Source: Larix kaempferi (taxonomy: Eukaryota > Streptophyta > Pinopsida > Pinales > Pinaceae). Taken from it: a stretch of 64,000 nt of DNA. A program made the position numbers and the translations under genes. The notes beneath the pieces were generated by a model. That model searched no databases, was not told the origin of the DNA, and saw only the letters and a list, made by a program, of their open reading frames with translations. Positions 31,001 through 43,079 of this stretch are shown here, piece by piece. Location: contig BSBM01000036.1 in assembly GCA_027924585.1 (NCBI GenBank), forward strand, positions 4,395,001 through 4,459,000, written 5' to 3'. The number at the start of each line of letters is the position of its first letter. The first letter of the stretch is position 1.

Positions 31001-31990
31001 TCTACAAGGGGAAACTCTCAAGGTCTTGTCCATCTTATTCCAAAACATGAAAGGGTTTATAGAAGAAGATTAAATGAGTCCAATTCACAAAGTGAATTTT
31101 GAAGACAATGAAATGAAATGGCAGAAAGAAGCCCGAGCCCAACCAATTTTCATATTCAAGAATAATACTTTTATACAAGATTTACATATAACCACCTTAC
31201 AACCATAAAGTATACAAAAAGGTTGTTAAGGCGAGATTTAGGACTTTGTGATTAGGGTTAAGTTGCTAACAATCCCCTCCTCAATCACAAGTCCATACAA
31301 ATGTACCAGCTAAAAACAAACAATAGTGCAAAATCTGATATCATGTCCAAGTCTTCAACCTGTAACCTTATGACTGTTGATGAAGATCCGCTTGAAAAAC
31401 CGACAAAATCTAATGCCAAAACCAAGTCTAGAAAACTCATTTTGTAACAAATGAGCTAGACAACCTATAGGTGTTCACTGAAGTGAACCCAAAACCGATG
31501 AGAGAAAACCCCTAATAAGAAATGAGTTGGCTTCAAAGTCCAACACATCTTATATCCTGAAAATGCCTGACAAATCTGAATACGCCAAGCAAAGATGCAA
31601 AAGAATCATCTGACCTCTGCAAGATCCAAAGATCATCCCTGTAAAGTCCGAAGACTATCAGGTGAACATATAAGTTCACAAAACTGCTCTTAGAAAACGA
31701 CACAAAAACTGCCAAAAAATCAGCCGACAAAAAAAAGTGTCAAACGGCATCCAAAACCTGTATCCATAAAATTTGATGAGTAGTAAACCAGGTGAATCAC
31801 TGGTACTACCTCAAATCCAAAATCCAAAGAATCATGTCAATCAAATTGTCGAACTGTCATCAAAGTCACAAAGTGACTGAAATCATCAAATGCCAAAATG
31901 TGGCAAGACATCCATCCATCAAAATCTTAAATCCACCAAAACTGCCAAGTTCTGAAATGTCTCAACGAAAAATCCTTTGAAGGTCAAACT
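31000..31990 (-). repeat. LTR end, PPT and 3' internal tail of a minus-strand element
   Basis: On the minus strand, a purine tract TTGAGGAGGGGAT (31270-31284 region) precedes TGTTAGCAACTTAACCC (ending at 31269), a PPT-LTR junction. A TATA box TTGTATAAAAGTATT lies about 100 bp inside. 31286-31990 is then the non-coding 3' tail of that element. The other LTR boundary is not visible. Confidence 0.45.
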
Positions 31991-31994
31991 GAGA

Positions 31995-32110
31995 CCCTAT
32001 GCTGTTGGGAGCGAGAAGCGGGAGTGGGGACTGGAAGCGGAGTGAAAAGCGAAATTTTCAAAAGCTCTGATTTTGGGAGCGTTCCGAGAGCATTTTTTAT
32101 ATAGTATATA
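31995..32110 (+). repeat. GGAGCG-rich transposon end (left)
   Basis: CTATGCTGTTGGGAGCGAGAAGCGGGAG and GGGAGCGTTCCGAGAGC. The mirror image (CGCTCCCACGCAACATAG with GGAGCG/CGCTCC repeats) is at 37195-37346, so the pair may be the two termini of one DNA transposon. Target duplication is not clear. Confidence 0.45.
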
Positions 32111-33514
32111 TTTTGATACATTTTGATGGATTTATATCTAGAAAACATGTAGGATGTTGAATTAGCTATAGAAAACATGGATTAAACCATATAACATCAA
32201 TCATCTAGTAGTTATAACTTATAACATTATCATCAAATGATCAACCATAACTACTTTTATATGAGCTTGGAAATGAAGGGAGGTGTTGCCAACTAAGTTG
32301 TACTTGGTTGGATTATCAAGCGAGCGGGCAGAGTGGAACATGATACATGTTCATTTTTGGTGATTTGATACCCAGCTGGCCTTTTAAAGGGCCCCCCGTT
32401 TTAACTTTTTTCCACGTGTCCATGGCCATGCGAGGTTTGTAATAAAACGTATTAGCATGGTGTTTTGTAAAAGACTTGGTTCCCTAGGACTTTTTGGCTA
32501 AGTCAGGTATTCCAAGGAGTTTTTTCACCTAGTTATTATGTCTTGCATTAGTGCATAACATAATTTTTGGGTTTTTCTCCTACTCCTCCAAAGCTGGAAT
32601 GCCTGGGGAGGCTGACGGGCCTTGGGGGGTTGTTAAAGTCTATGGGTCAATGTATATGAGCATGCAAGGCGTTGTTTTTGAGTCATATGGACATGTGCTA
32701 AGTCCCCCTAGGTTGTTTTTTAATTTTCGGCAAAGTTTATTTTTTCCATAAAATGGGCCATTTTTTTAATGGTTCAATTAAAAAATTTGTAAATGACCTG
32801 GAAGTGGCGTCTAGAGGTCTTTTTTGCCTTAGGGGTGCTTGTTTTCTAACTCAGAGCACCCCCTTAACCCCTAAACCCACTTTTCCTAATGTTTGGGTGC
32901 TTCAATTTTTCCCAAAATCCAAAAAAGTCAAAAAACCCCAAAAAAGTAATAAAAATTTGGAAAAAGTGAAAAATGACATAAAAAAAAATTAAATGATTTT
33001 TGAGAAATTAATGGTCTGATTTTGACCAGCACTATTAGGGGAGAGTTTTTGGCTGATTTGGAAGAGAGTTGGCAGCCCCAATTTATGGGAGTGTGTCCCC
33101 ACTTCACTTGGGCGCATTCTCCTTCACTTGGGCGCATTTGTTAGAGTGGGCAGCCCACGATTTATGGAGGGAGCAGCACCTTTGGTGCTGGCTGCTAGCA
33201 TACTTGGTGCTTCACATGGGCAGCTAAGAATGTGGAGTGGGCAGCCCTATCCCCTCCACCATTCATGCCACCATTCCACCATTCTCTCCCCTCACCAAGT
33301 GCGCCCTTCCTTGCCCTTGGTTTTTCTATAAATTGCAAGCTCTTCTCTCATTGTTACTAGTTGGAGAGTGAGCAGAAATTTTTGTAAGCTTATGCTATTT
33401 GGTTGATGAATAAAAAGACTTTGGAGGTCCATATGTGTGATACTTTTGTGAGTGGTTTCATGGTCTCGTGATGTGGAGTGATTAGTAGCAAGTTCAAATT
33501 CTAGGCATGTAATT

Positions 33515-33728
33515 TCCAGCCATCAACTGGCCTGCTTGAAGGATTGGTAACAATTTGTGGGAAGGAACAGTTAATCTTGTTTGTTTTAATTTGTTCTTGC
33601 ATTTGTCATATTGGTTAGAGTTCCAGCCATCAACTGGCCTGCTTGAAGGATTGGTAACAATTTGTGGGAAGGAACAATTAATCTTGTTTGTTTTAATTTG
33701 TTCTTGCATTTGTCATATTGGTTAGAGA
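33515..33728 (+). repeat. 107-bp tandem duplication
   Basis: TCCAGCCATCAACTGGCCTG starts both units (33515, 33622). The copies are almost identical, with one A/G difference seen, so the duplication is recent relative to the surrounding decay. Confidence 0.92.
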
Positions 33729-34360
33729 TTCAGAGTTTATATGTTCCATTTGTTTATGCTCATACTATTTTGATTTCTAACCATGTGCATTTCTAGTTTG
33801 ATGGTTTTTCTGTGAGTTTTGTTTGCTACATGTTGACAGGTGTGGAAAGGGGGGGTAGCTTGTTTGCTCTTCACTTTTTCTTCTGTGCACATTTTGGTGG
33901 ATCTCAGCCTCGGTTTCCCACTTTCAAGCTTCCAAAGTCTTTGGTTTTCAAGGGCCTTTCTATCTCTTCTCTCTTCCTCAGCTTATAAAACTAAATTTTT
34001 CTTGGTTATTGGTTACGATTGAAGAATGATTTCTTGATTTATTTTCTGATTGATATACTCTTAAGTAGATCTGGTTCATTCTTAGAGTTCTAATCTAGTT
34101 GTTTAAGGCTTCATTTTCCAATAGATTAGATCTTTCATTATCTAGCATCACCTTTTATTAACTGATTAAAACATTGCCAAAATCTTTAAAAGTTTTGAAG
34201 AGTAGTGTTAGATCCGATTTAAAAGTTTATCTGGCTGTTAATTAGAGCTTGTAATTTGCAGCTCATAAAGCTTGCATAGATCCCAAGTAGACAAGCCCCA
34301 TAGCTTGTTTGCTTGGTTATTTTTCGGTCATTTTAACTTAGAAGTTTAACTTAGTTTTTT

Positions 34361-34452
34361 TTTTGAGTTTTAGGGAGGTGTTCCAAAGGCACTCTTAAAG
34401 TGTTTTTTTTGAGTTTTAGGGAGGTGTTCCAAAGGCACTCTTAAAGTGTTTT
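34361..34452 (+). repeat. 46-bp tandem duplication
   Basis: GAGTTTTAGGGAGGTGTTCC occurs at 34365 and 34411. The copies appear identical over AAAGGCACTCTTAAAGTGTT. Confidence 0.9.
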
Positions 34453-35806
34453 TGGGCATTTTTACTGATCTTTTGCTTGCTGGTTTGCAGCATTTAGAGA
34501 GCAGGTAGAGAGAATTGCTGGCCAATTTTCGAGGATCTAGGCCATCCAGAGCATCTAGTTCGAAAATTTCATGAACCGGTCACTTTTTCTCTTCTATTTT
34601 GTAAGCCACTAAGTCGATTTAAGACTGGGGCATTTCTATCATATTGTAACTAAAGCATCAAACAAGAGAAAGTGGGCTAAACCAAGCGCCCACACCCCAT
34701 CCCCCCAAGGGGGAAAACTGTATCGACTCAAATTTCGTGGTTTGCAATTTTTTAGTTTAGATTTCTTTTTCTGCAACAAATAAAATTAAACTAGGATTAA
34801 AATCAACCTTGTTGGTCTGTTCCACTGGCAGGCCACAAGTTCACTCAAAACGTAGTTTTATCATTTTTTTTACAAACTCAAAACGCCCCCCTTGCTTTCC
34901 CGAAGTAGGGTTTCTGTACAAGGGCTTGCCCGAGTACGTGCCTGAAAAGAGACTTCTGGGGTTTAAAAAAGATAAAATTTTGGTTCATAAATATTTTCTA
35001 AAAAATACCAAGGTCTTCTCCCGTATGCTCTGTGGCCGACTTGCAGCTCAGTCTGATCCAGTTGGTACACATCAGAAAGGGGGAGATGACTAGTAATAGG
35101 AGCTAACACCACCCCAAATAAAAAACCCTTTATGTGAAAATCCGTCACATCACGAACATTTTGTTGTGGTGGGAAAATTTCTCAGAAGGCTTGGGACAAA
35201 ACTGAGTAGTGACCTCTTGGAAACTGTTAGGCTTGCCCTCGTTGGTACAGCATCTGAACACCTCCTTGAGACTCCAATTCAGCCGAAGCCTGAGAGGGAA
35301 GCCACGCATCAAAATTCCGGACATGTTCCCCCGTACCTTGCATATATTGGGAACCCACCTGCCATAATAAAAAGATCACTTTCACATTAATCTTAAAATA
35401 CACCAAGAACATTCGCACTACATTTACTTTTCTGCTCATGCATTTATTTGACTCCATTACAAGGCACTGGTCTATATTAATGTTATTTCATGCTATTATG
35501 ATGCAAATGAATGATAATGATAATGAATGAGAGCAAATGATGTATTGATAAATGATTGCTTTGCTTTACAAAAGTATATGCTGCTTTGTCTTGGTTATAA
35601 AAAATATTTTTCTAACTCCTAGATTAGACGCCTTAGTTTTGTTTTCATTCCTAGGGTCTACCCCCCTTGGCTTCGCTAGGAAAGCCTAGACGGAGGAGTT
35701 GAGTCCCAAGTGACAGCACTTGACTCTGACTTGCCCCCAAGGCCACACCAGCAACTTGAACACTTCTGCTGCGTTTTCCCAGGTGTGGAACCAGGCGGCA
35801 ACATTT

Positions 35807-35824
35807 TGGCGCCGTTGTCGAGGA
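35807..35824 (+). other. Gypsy primer-binding site (tRNA-Asp type)
   Basis: TGGCGCCGTTGTCGAGGA, close to the TGGCGCCGTTGCCGGGGA used by plant Tat/Athila elements. It places the LTR end at 35803. Confidence 0.85.
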
Positions 35825-35981
35825 AAGTCTTTCTATTCCCGGAATACGACTTTTGAGTTTTCCTTTTTGTTTTTGCTTTGTTTGATGTATGTAGTGAATT
35901 TTTTAAATTGACTAAGAACATCTGGCGACTCCACTGTCAACAAATTTACCAAGGCGTTTTACAAGAAGGAATCCTCAGAAC

Positions 35982-37163
35982 TTGCTTCAGTTCTTTCCTG
36001 AGCCTGAAAAGGTCTATCATAGAAGGAAAAGCAAGCTATCTTCTCGAAAAACCCTTGAGGATCTTGGTTCTCAGTCAATTTCTGATATTCACCTTTTATT
36101 CACAGAAAATAATTTGAATAATCCTCTTGTTGAAATGGCTGAGTTTGGTCCTTATGATTTTACTGCTATAGTTGGTTACCCTCATGATATTCCTGAAAAA
36201 GCTATTGATAAGTTGCCATCTTTTCAAGGAAATAATGTTATTAGTGCTAAATCCCATATAACTCGTTTTTGCCATTGTTTTGACAAGTGGTGCTTGGGTG
36301 CCAAGCATGAAGATGTAAAAATGAAGTTGTTTGCTCTATCTTTGGAAGAAGATGCTTATGAATGGTTTAACAAGTTGGAAGCTGACAAGTACAAAACCTA
36401 TAAAGAAATTGAAACTGCTTTCCTGGCCAAATGGGGGGGCATCAAAGAAGACCGTTACCTTCTAGATGCCTTGACCAATACTAAGAAAAGTGAAAATGAG
36501 ACAATGGAAGAATTTAACAAAAAATTCAATGAAATTGTGGGTAGGCTTCATGCTGATATCAAGCCACCTGATAATTCCATCCTCATTTACTACATGGAAG
36601 CTTTTAGCGTAGAGTTGAAATATCAATTGAGTGATAAAGAACCTGCCGATCTAAAGAAGGCCATGGAATTGGCCGAGAAAATCGATAAGAACATGCTAAA
36701 TTGTGGCAAGTCTCATCTTCCTGGTTTCACAAGGGCCAATGTTCCTATGAAGCAAAATGAGAGTAAAGAAAAGACCATTAACACTGAGATCAAGGATCCT
36801 TCAAAGGAACCTTTGAAAGAAATCGCTCAACTCTTAAAAGAAGATGTTTCAAATCAAGCTTCCAACATGACTGCCATACGAAACAAGTTGATCTCCATTG
36901 AAATATCTCAAAACCACCAAGTCTCAAGCCAGTATGTGCCTAAGCCCCAGTATGCTCCTAGGCCTCAATTTCAGAGAAAAGTTCCCTTTCAAGATCAGAG
37001 GACCCCAAATCCTTTGGAAACTGTAAATGCTCTTTCAGAAGAAATTCCTCCCTTTTGTAGGGCTTGTGATAGCTTCCATGAGGAGTCTACTTGTGCTATA
37101 TTTAAATGGTCAATGGAACAAAATCCGTCAGAAGCCAGTAGCAGAGGTAGGGAGGTACCATAA
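35982..37163 (+). CDS. Ty3/gypsy Gag, open frame
   Basis: 393-codon frame. MAEFGPYDF (36135) begins the better-conserved part. The Retrotrans_gag core is AYEWFNKLEADKYKTYKEIE, TAFLAKWG and ENETMEEFNKKFNEIVGRL (about 36355-36550), followed by a charged linker with PQYAPRPQFQRK and a Cys/His cluster CRACDSFHEESTC (about 37058-37096) near the end. Gag forms the particle that packages element RNA. Protease, RT and integrase do not follow, because the sequence changes at about 37160. No stops occur within the frame, so it could be translated. The exact N-terminus is uncertain. Confidence 0.82.
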   Translation: MLQFFPEPEKVYHRRKSKLSSRKTLEDLGSQSISDIHLLFTENNLNNPLVEMAEFGPYDFTAIVGYPHDIPEKAIDKLPSFQGNNVISAKSHITRFCHCFDKWCLGAKHEDVKMKLFALSLEEDAYEWFNKLEADKYKTYKEIETAFLAKWGGIKEDRYLLDALTNTKKSENETMEEFNKKFNEIVGRLHADIKPPDNSILIYYMEAFSVELKYQLSDKEPADLKKAMELAEKIDKNMLNCGKSHLPGFTRANVPMKQNESKEKTINTEIKDPSKEPLKEIAQLLKEDVSNQASNMTAIRNKLISIEISQNHQVSSQYVPKPQYAPRPQFQRKVPFQDQRTPNPLETVNALSEEIPPFCRACDSFHEESTCAIFKWSMEQNPSEASSRGREVP

Positions 37164-37164
37164 C

Positions 37165-37380
37165 ATTGTCATCAAATGATTAATCTAGTATAGGAGCTTT
37201 TAGTATAGGAGAGGTAGGGAGCGCCTCCGGAGTGCCTTGGGAGCGTGCTCCCAAAACTAGGAGCGTTTTCAGAGCGAGCTTCCGAAGGAAGCAAGCTTCG
37301 AGAGCGGGAGCGAGGGGGTGGAGGGCGCTCCCACGCAACATAGACTGACCAATCCTAATCATCAAATCCTAAATAACTCA
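37165..37380 (-). repeat. GGAGCG-rich transposon end (right)
   Basis: 37195-37346 contains many GGAGCG/CGCTCC copies, including GGGAGCGTGCTCCC, and ends CGCTCCCACGCAACATAG, the complement of the left end at 31995. ATAACATTGTCATCAAATGATT (37160-37182) also matches ATAACATTATCATCAAATGATC near 32231, so the gypsy separates two parts of one earlier element. Confidence 0.45.
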
Positions 37381-37442
37381 TCTTGAATAAATCCCAAAAA
37401 TAAACCCTAATAGCATATAATCAATCCTATGTATCATCAATA

Positions 37443-37705
37443 TTCTCCCCTGTCAACTAAAAGGAGAGAAGTCGGTATCATCTGATGTACCCCCTGAAGG
37501 TGAAAAGGGGTAATAACATCACATGGACCCCGATCTCAAACGCAAAAGACACATCACATGCACCCCGATCTCATCATTATTTTCCCCTGTCAACTGAAAG
37601 GGAGAAGTCGATATCAACTGATGTACCCCCCTGAAAGTGAAAAGGGGTAATAACATTGTCTTTGAGCGGAGTTTGAAGACTCGATCTCAAACTCAAAAGA
37701 CACAC
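37443..37705 (+). repeat. Diverged direct duplication, about 140-bp period
   Basis: TCTCCCCTGTCAACTAAAAG..GGGGTAATAACAT and TTTCCCCTGTCAACTGAAAG..GGGGTAATAACAT are followed in both by GATCTCAAAC.CAAAAGACAC. Non-coding. Confidence 0.7.
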
Positions 37706-37854
37706 CACATGCCCCTAAAATCACCAAATCAATCATGACCATCTACGGTAGAAACTGGTCCTCATAACCATGTCTGAACATGTGAATGACGTCAATATAA
37801 TCTCTCCAATAACTTGGCTTCCAAAATCCAAAACCAAGTATGCATCCATCCAAA

Positions 37855-38704
37855 GTCTACTTGTTTCCGTTGTTTCTTCTTTTGTTGCTGACACATGTCT
37901 GAGAAGTGATTTGTCTTACCACAAAAACTACATGGATGAACATCAAAACAACTTGACTAATCATGGCTAATTCATTAACAATGTTGGCACTGTACACATT
38001 CTTTGCCCAATTGATCATCATCATCCAACAAAACCGCAATACCTGGATCAATATTATCATCCTCTACAACTAAATCATTATCAATATCCACCTTAACAGA
38101 TCAACATTATGATCATCTTGAACTATAGCCTGATCATCTCTAACTGCAACATCATTTTGTACCTTTCTTATCATGATCCTCATGTACCCTCATCCAATCA
38201 ACATCTTCCAAAAAATATCCATTAACAAATGTAATTGATATGCAATAATTAGGAATATGAAAGAAGCTATCATGGTTCTCTACATATCCTAAGCCATATC
38301 TATTTCGTTTAAACTCCAATTCTTCCCATGGTTTAATGATCTTAACTAACTTATCCTCATATGCCTTGATGTCATTAGTTGTTGTCGTAGTGGCTTCATC
38401 CAACTCATCTTTGTTCTGTTTAAGTTCACTTCCTTCAATGTTGTAATAACTTCAATTTCATCAAAAGAAATGATTCTAATTCAATCATCAAGTACAACTT
38501 TTCATTCAACAACTTTGCTTGTGTTTTATGCAGATCCACCTTCTTGTTCATTACGTGTAAAAATGTAAGAACATTTGTAATTGTTTCTTTGTTCATACAA
38601 ATTTGAGATTTTAGAGCTAAGTTGATCAATGTGTGTAGCATTTTGAACAATTCTTCAATGCAAACCATTTTGAAATGGAAGATGTTCAAAACACCTAAAT
38701 ACAC
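37855..38704 (-). pseudogene. Retroelement gag-like remnant with zinc knuckle
   Basis: On the minus strand, a Leu/Lys-rich helical segment (38704-38435) is followed by a frame with IKPWEELEFKRNRYGLGYVE and FHIPNYCISITF (38403-38152). Further on comes a CCHC box CSFCGKTNHFSDMC (about 37935-37885). The order helical region, globular segment, zinc knuckle is that of a plant retroelement Gag, but several frames are involved and I cannot assign a family. Confidence 0.5.
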
Positions 38705-39685
38705 AAGTTTTCTTTTGAATCTCCTTATTCAATTTCAGGCAGGTTTTACAATATACACAAGTCATTGATTATTTCTTAGAAAAAGAACACCTTACAATGT
38801 CACCAAAAAATGCAAAAAGACACTCCAAACTCTTGCACAAAAACCTTTATAAATGATAAGTGCAAGACACCTTATGTATAATAGATAGCTTTGTGCCAAA
38901 TTGAAGACAACTGTGTTACTCAGTTGTTTGTGCGACAAAATTGTGTTGCTTGTGCTTGTGTACTTTGAATTAATTACCTTCGAAAATGAGTGTTCTTTAT
39001 GTGTACGAGTAAAAACCAAATGATCACCACGACACACACAAAATTCCTAAGACCCCCTAATTCAATTTCAACCAGGTCTTAAGACTCGAGAACAAAAGGA
39101 AATTTTATTAGGTATGATGAGTCCTAATAACCTCTTTGCAAAATGGAACCCTTATAACCCCTTACAAATTTGCAAAAATTAACCACCATATTACTCCAAC
39201 TCCTTAACAAAATTGAATTTAAAATCATATATTCCCTTTTTTGGGAACATTCACTCCTTTACAAAAAAAGGAAGAATTAGAATTATATAATTCCTTTGAA
39301 AACACATCGAAACTAAGTCTCCTCAACTTACATATATGCCACATTATCACTCCTTTATCCCAATCCCACCTAAGCATTCACACGTTCACATTTCCATGTT
39401 GATTTTGCCTTACTTTCTTTAATATAAAAAACAAATTAAAAAGCCACATTGCAAATGTGGGTTGCCTCCTTTCTTAACCCCACAAATAATCTTAGATTAA
39501 AATGCTCATATTAAACTTAGAATAAAGTGCTTGTGTTACCACAGGCTCTCACATGTGAGTTAGGCTTGTCAAAAATAAAAGTCACATATTTGAGTTTGAT
39601 ATTCATTGTCTCCATAAGTTCATAAGTCATGTTATTCTCCAACATGTAGTGATTACTCTGTTACTCTGCAATTATGCTGCTCAAA
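38705..39685. other. No gene seen
   Basis: AT-rich; no frames or repeats with recognisable content. Confidence 0.5.
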
Positions 39686-39689
39686 GATG

Positions 39690-40255
39690 CAAGCCGCAAC
39701 ATATGGACATGATATAAAGGAAAAATGCCAGCGATTAAAAAAATCAATCTCTCGTTCTATCCATGGGTCACATCATCGTTGACCTCTCTTCCATGCAACA
39801 GTCACAAAGTTTGGTGTCCCACCAAAGATTACCATAGATAATGCCATGGCTTTCAATTCAATGAAATTTTCTACATTTTGTTTCAACTATGCTATTGTTT
39901 CATCTCATTCTTCCAATAACTATCCTCAAGGAAATGGTATAGCAAAATAGAGTAACAAGAATTTAATGAAAATCATTAAAAAAGACCATGGCAGACAACA
40001 AAAAAGGATGTGAATTAAGATCAAGTATGCTTTGTGGGTTTGAAAGAGAAAAAAAGCAATCTACAAGAAAAATCCCGAATGAGTTAGTCTACAGGATTGA
40101 AGCTACATTAAGAATCTCGATATATCAGTTATTGCAACAATTCACATCAAATCAAGACGTAGTGTGTAATAGGATAAAATAGTTGATAGAGCTTGATGAA
40201 ACCAGAAGGAAAACATTTCATCAGTGTGTTAAGAACCGTACAAAAGTAAAACGCA
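39690..40255 (+). pseudogene. Ty3/gypsy integrase core, 5' part
   Basis: KFGVPPKITIDNAMAFNSMK and SHSSNNYPQGNGIAK correspond to the second part of the gypsy integrase DDE core (the D and E regions). They are followed by NKNLMKIIKK, and by ELDETRRKTFHQCVKNRTKV at about 40188-40247, the linker preceding the C-terminal domain. Stops and frameshifts are present. The coding homology breaks at the hAT insertion and resumes at 44035. Confidence 0.8.
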
Positions 40256-42712
40256 TATTAGAATTCAGTGTTACAAATATCGGCCGAAAAATCGGCGACT
40301 CGCGATAAATCAAGATTTTTGCAGAGGCCCGATTTTTTAAGGAAAAATCAGCCCCAAAAATCGGGCCGATTTTTCAGCGATTTTTTGTGAGTTGACCGAT
40401 TTTTTTACAGTGGGCAAAAAGTTGGGTTTTAAAGGCCGCGGCCTCTCTTTTTTCTTTCATTTGGACGCTACAGCGCAGGAGGGGAGAGCCAAGGAGACTA
40501 GGATAGGTTTTAGTTTGCCCAAGGAAGATTTTAGTCATCATTTCACTCGCCATCAACCATCAGATTTGAAGATTGGAGCTTTGCATTTGGAGTTTTTTCC
40601 AAGTTTATCACAGCTGAAGGTATGTAAAAAAAATTGCCCATAATTTCTCATTTTTCCAAGAGGGTTCATGTTGGTTTGCATTGGCAATGATTTCTCCATC
40701 CTCATTATTGTTTTCTAAAGGCTCTTAAGCAATTTTTTCCATCTTAATGTAATTAGCAGCAGTTATGTAACACTATGTTAACCAAAAATACGTTTTTTCT
40801 TGCCCTAGGTCTTTGGAAAACCTCACAAAAATTGGAAAATTTCTATTAGTATTTATTTTTTCTCATCAAATCAAAAGATTGAATGTAACTCGATTCTCTA
40901 ATTTGTTGTTTTTTTAAAAAAAATTATATTTCCATCAATCACTTATGCTAATTTTTTTTTTTTTTGCCCTAGGTTTACTTGAAACTTCATTTTTTCCATA
41001 TATAAGATGTCGAAAGGTTTAGATCCATTTTGGGAATATTGCACAACTATTGATCCAGAAAATCGACAAACTCTCACTTGCAATCTATGTGGGAAAAGAA
41101 TGACGGGTGGGATAAGAAGGTTGAAATATCACATTGCAAAAATATCGGGGCATGATGTGACTCCTTGCACCACAACAAGAGAGGATCACATTGACAAGGC
41201 CAAAAAAGCAATTGAGGGAACTAAGCAAAAGAAACAATACAAGGAGGCCGTGAGAAATCAAATTGCCTCAAGATCTGGGTCCGGATTAGGAGTGGGGGCT
41301 AGTGGGACGAGTCCGGAAACCTTCTCCACACAGCAGTCCACAATGCCTTCACCTTCGATTACATCACCATCACCTTTCTTTGTGTCGAGATGCACACCTG
41401 GTGGACAACCTTCTCTAAGGTCCATGTTGAAAGTAAAGGAGAAAAAAGAAGCAGATAGACTTGTGGGTCGATGCTTGCTATGGAGTGATATTCCATTTAA
41501 CTTTGCCAATAACCCATTTTATGTGTCCATGTTTGAGGCAGTTGCTATTGTTGGACCGGGGTATAAGCCCCCCACTTATGAGGAGTTGGGAGAGCCCATC
41601 CTCCTGGATGAAAAGGCCGATTGCACTCACAGGTTGGAGGATCTTCGAAAATCATGGGAGTTAACAGGATGCACAGTGATGTCAAAAGGTTGGACTGATA
41701 TGAAGGGTAGGACCCTTCTCAACTTCTTGGTTCATTGTCCCAGGGGCATTATGTTTATGAAATCCGTGGATGCATCTGCACATGTCAAAGATGCGGCTTT
41801 ACATGTAGCTTGTTGGATGAGTTCATCAAAGAGATTGGCCCGCAGCATTTTGTCCAAGTCATAACAGACAATGTTGCGAACTATGTGTTTGTTGGTAGGA
41901 TGCTTATGGCCATGTATCCTTCACTATTCTGGACTCCTTGTGCGGCCCATTGCCTTGATTTGATGTTAGAGGATTTAGCCAAGATTGATTGGATCATGGA
42001 TACCATTACTTCAGCACGGAGCATCACAAAATTCATATACAATCACGCATTGGTGCTTAGCTTGATGAGAACTTTCACAGTGACAAAGAGTTGGTGTGTC
42101 CTGCCATCACACGCTTTGCCACTAGCTTTATTTCTCTCCAGTCCCTCTTGGGTTCTATGTGGGACTTGCAGCAGATGTTCCTTTCACCTGAGTGGCGTGC
42201 TTTATCATTTAGAACTAGACCAGAGGGGCAAGCCATATTTAGGCTAGTTACATTCCATCAGAGCTTTTGGGATTAGGTGAGGGAGGTTTGTGCCGTCACT
42301 GAACCTTTGGTAAAGGTTCTCCGCTTGGTTGATGGAGATAAGCCTACAATGGGCTACCTATATGAGGCCATGGATAGGGCCAAAGAGTCCATTCGTGCCT
42401 ATTACGTGGACAAGGGAGATCAGGGGTAGGAGAGACAACAAATTATATGGGGGTTGATTGATGCGCAATGGAACCACACACTCCATCACCCCATTCATGC
42501 TGCAGGGTTATACCTCAACCTTGCGTTTGCTTACTCCTCTGGCTTTAGATTTGATGGAGAGGTTATGTCTGGATTCTACGAGTGTGTCCATAGGATGGTG
42601 CCATCTTCAGCTAATCGTGCAAAGCTTTCCCAAGAGTTGGAAGTGTATAAGAGAGCCGCAGGATTACTTGGGTTTGATATGACAGTACATGACAGGACCA
42701 ACTCGATGCCAA

Positions 42713-42805
42713 GTAAGCTTCACCTTGTTTCAAATTTCGTTTTCTTTTTCTAATTCTTTTTTTTAATTTCATTGTCTTTTCTTATGTTTCTTTAATTCGT
42801 TGTAG
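42713..42805 (+). other. Transposase intron 1
   Basis: CCAA|GTAAGC to TTGTAG|ATACC joins MP to NTWWENYGGCVPILQRLA, the conserved start of the hAT dimerisation domain. Confidence 0.75.
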
Positions 42806-42933
42806 ATACCTGGTGGGAAAACTATGGTGGTTGCGTACCTATTCTACAGAGGCTTGCCATTTGAGTGCTCATCCAGACATGTAGCTCTTCCGGTTGCGAG
42901 CGCAACTGGAGTGGATTTGAAAAAGCGCAACAG

Positions 42934-43079
42934 GTTAGAGAATTTTCAAATTCATTATAAATTATTGAATTCTAGTTTATAATTTTATCATTTATCATTA
43001 TGCCCCTTTGCCTTCTAATTTCTGCATTACAAATTATTAAATTTATAATTTAATATCTAATTCTATGATCCTCCTACAG
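42934..43079 (+). other. Transposase intron 2
   Basis: CAACAG|GTTAGA to CTCCTACAG|GTTGGAT; AT-rich, before LDTPHLNDLVYVHYN. The truncated copy at 18750 has fused part of this intron to upstream exon sequence. Confidence 0.65.

Larger units (their letters stand above)
32284..35803 (+). repeat. Ty3/gypsy 5' LTR, about 3.5 kb
   Basis: Bounded by TGTTGCC (32284) and its exact complement GGCAACA (35797-35803), 3 bp before the PBS. A TATA box (CTATAAATTGC) lies near 33327, giving U3 of about 1.0 kb and R/U5 of about 2.4 kb. Two internal tandem duplications occur: 107-bp period at 33515-33728 and 46-bp period at 34361-34452. The length suits Tat/Athila-type elements. The 3' LTR is not in the window. 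Confidence 0.7.
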
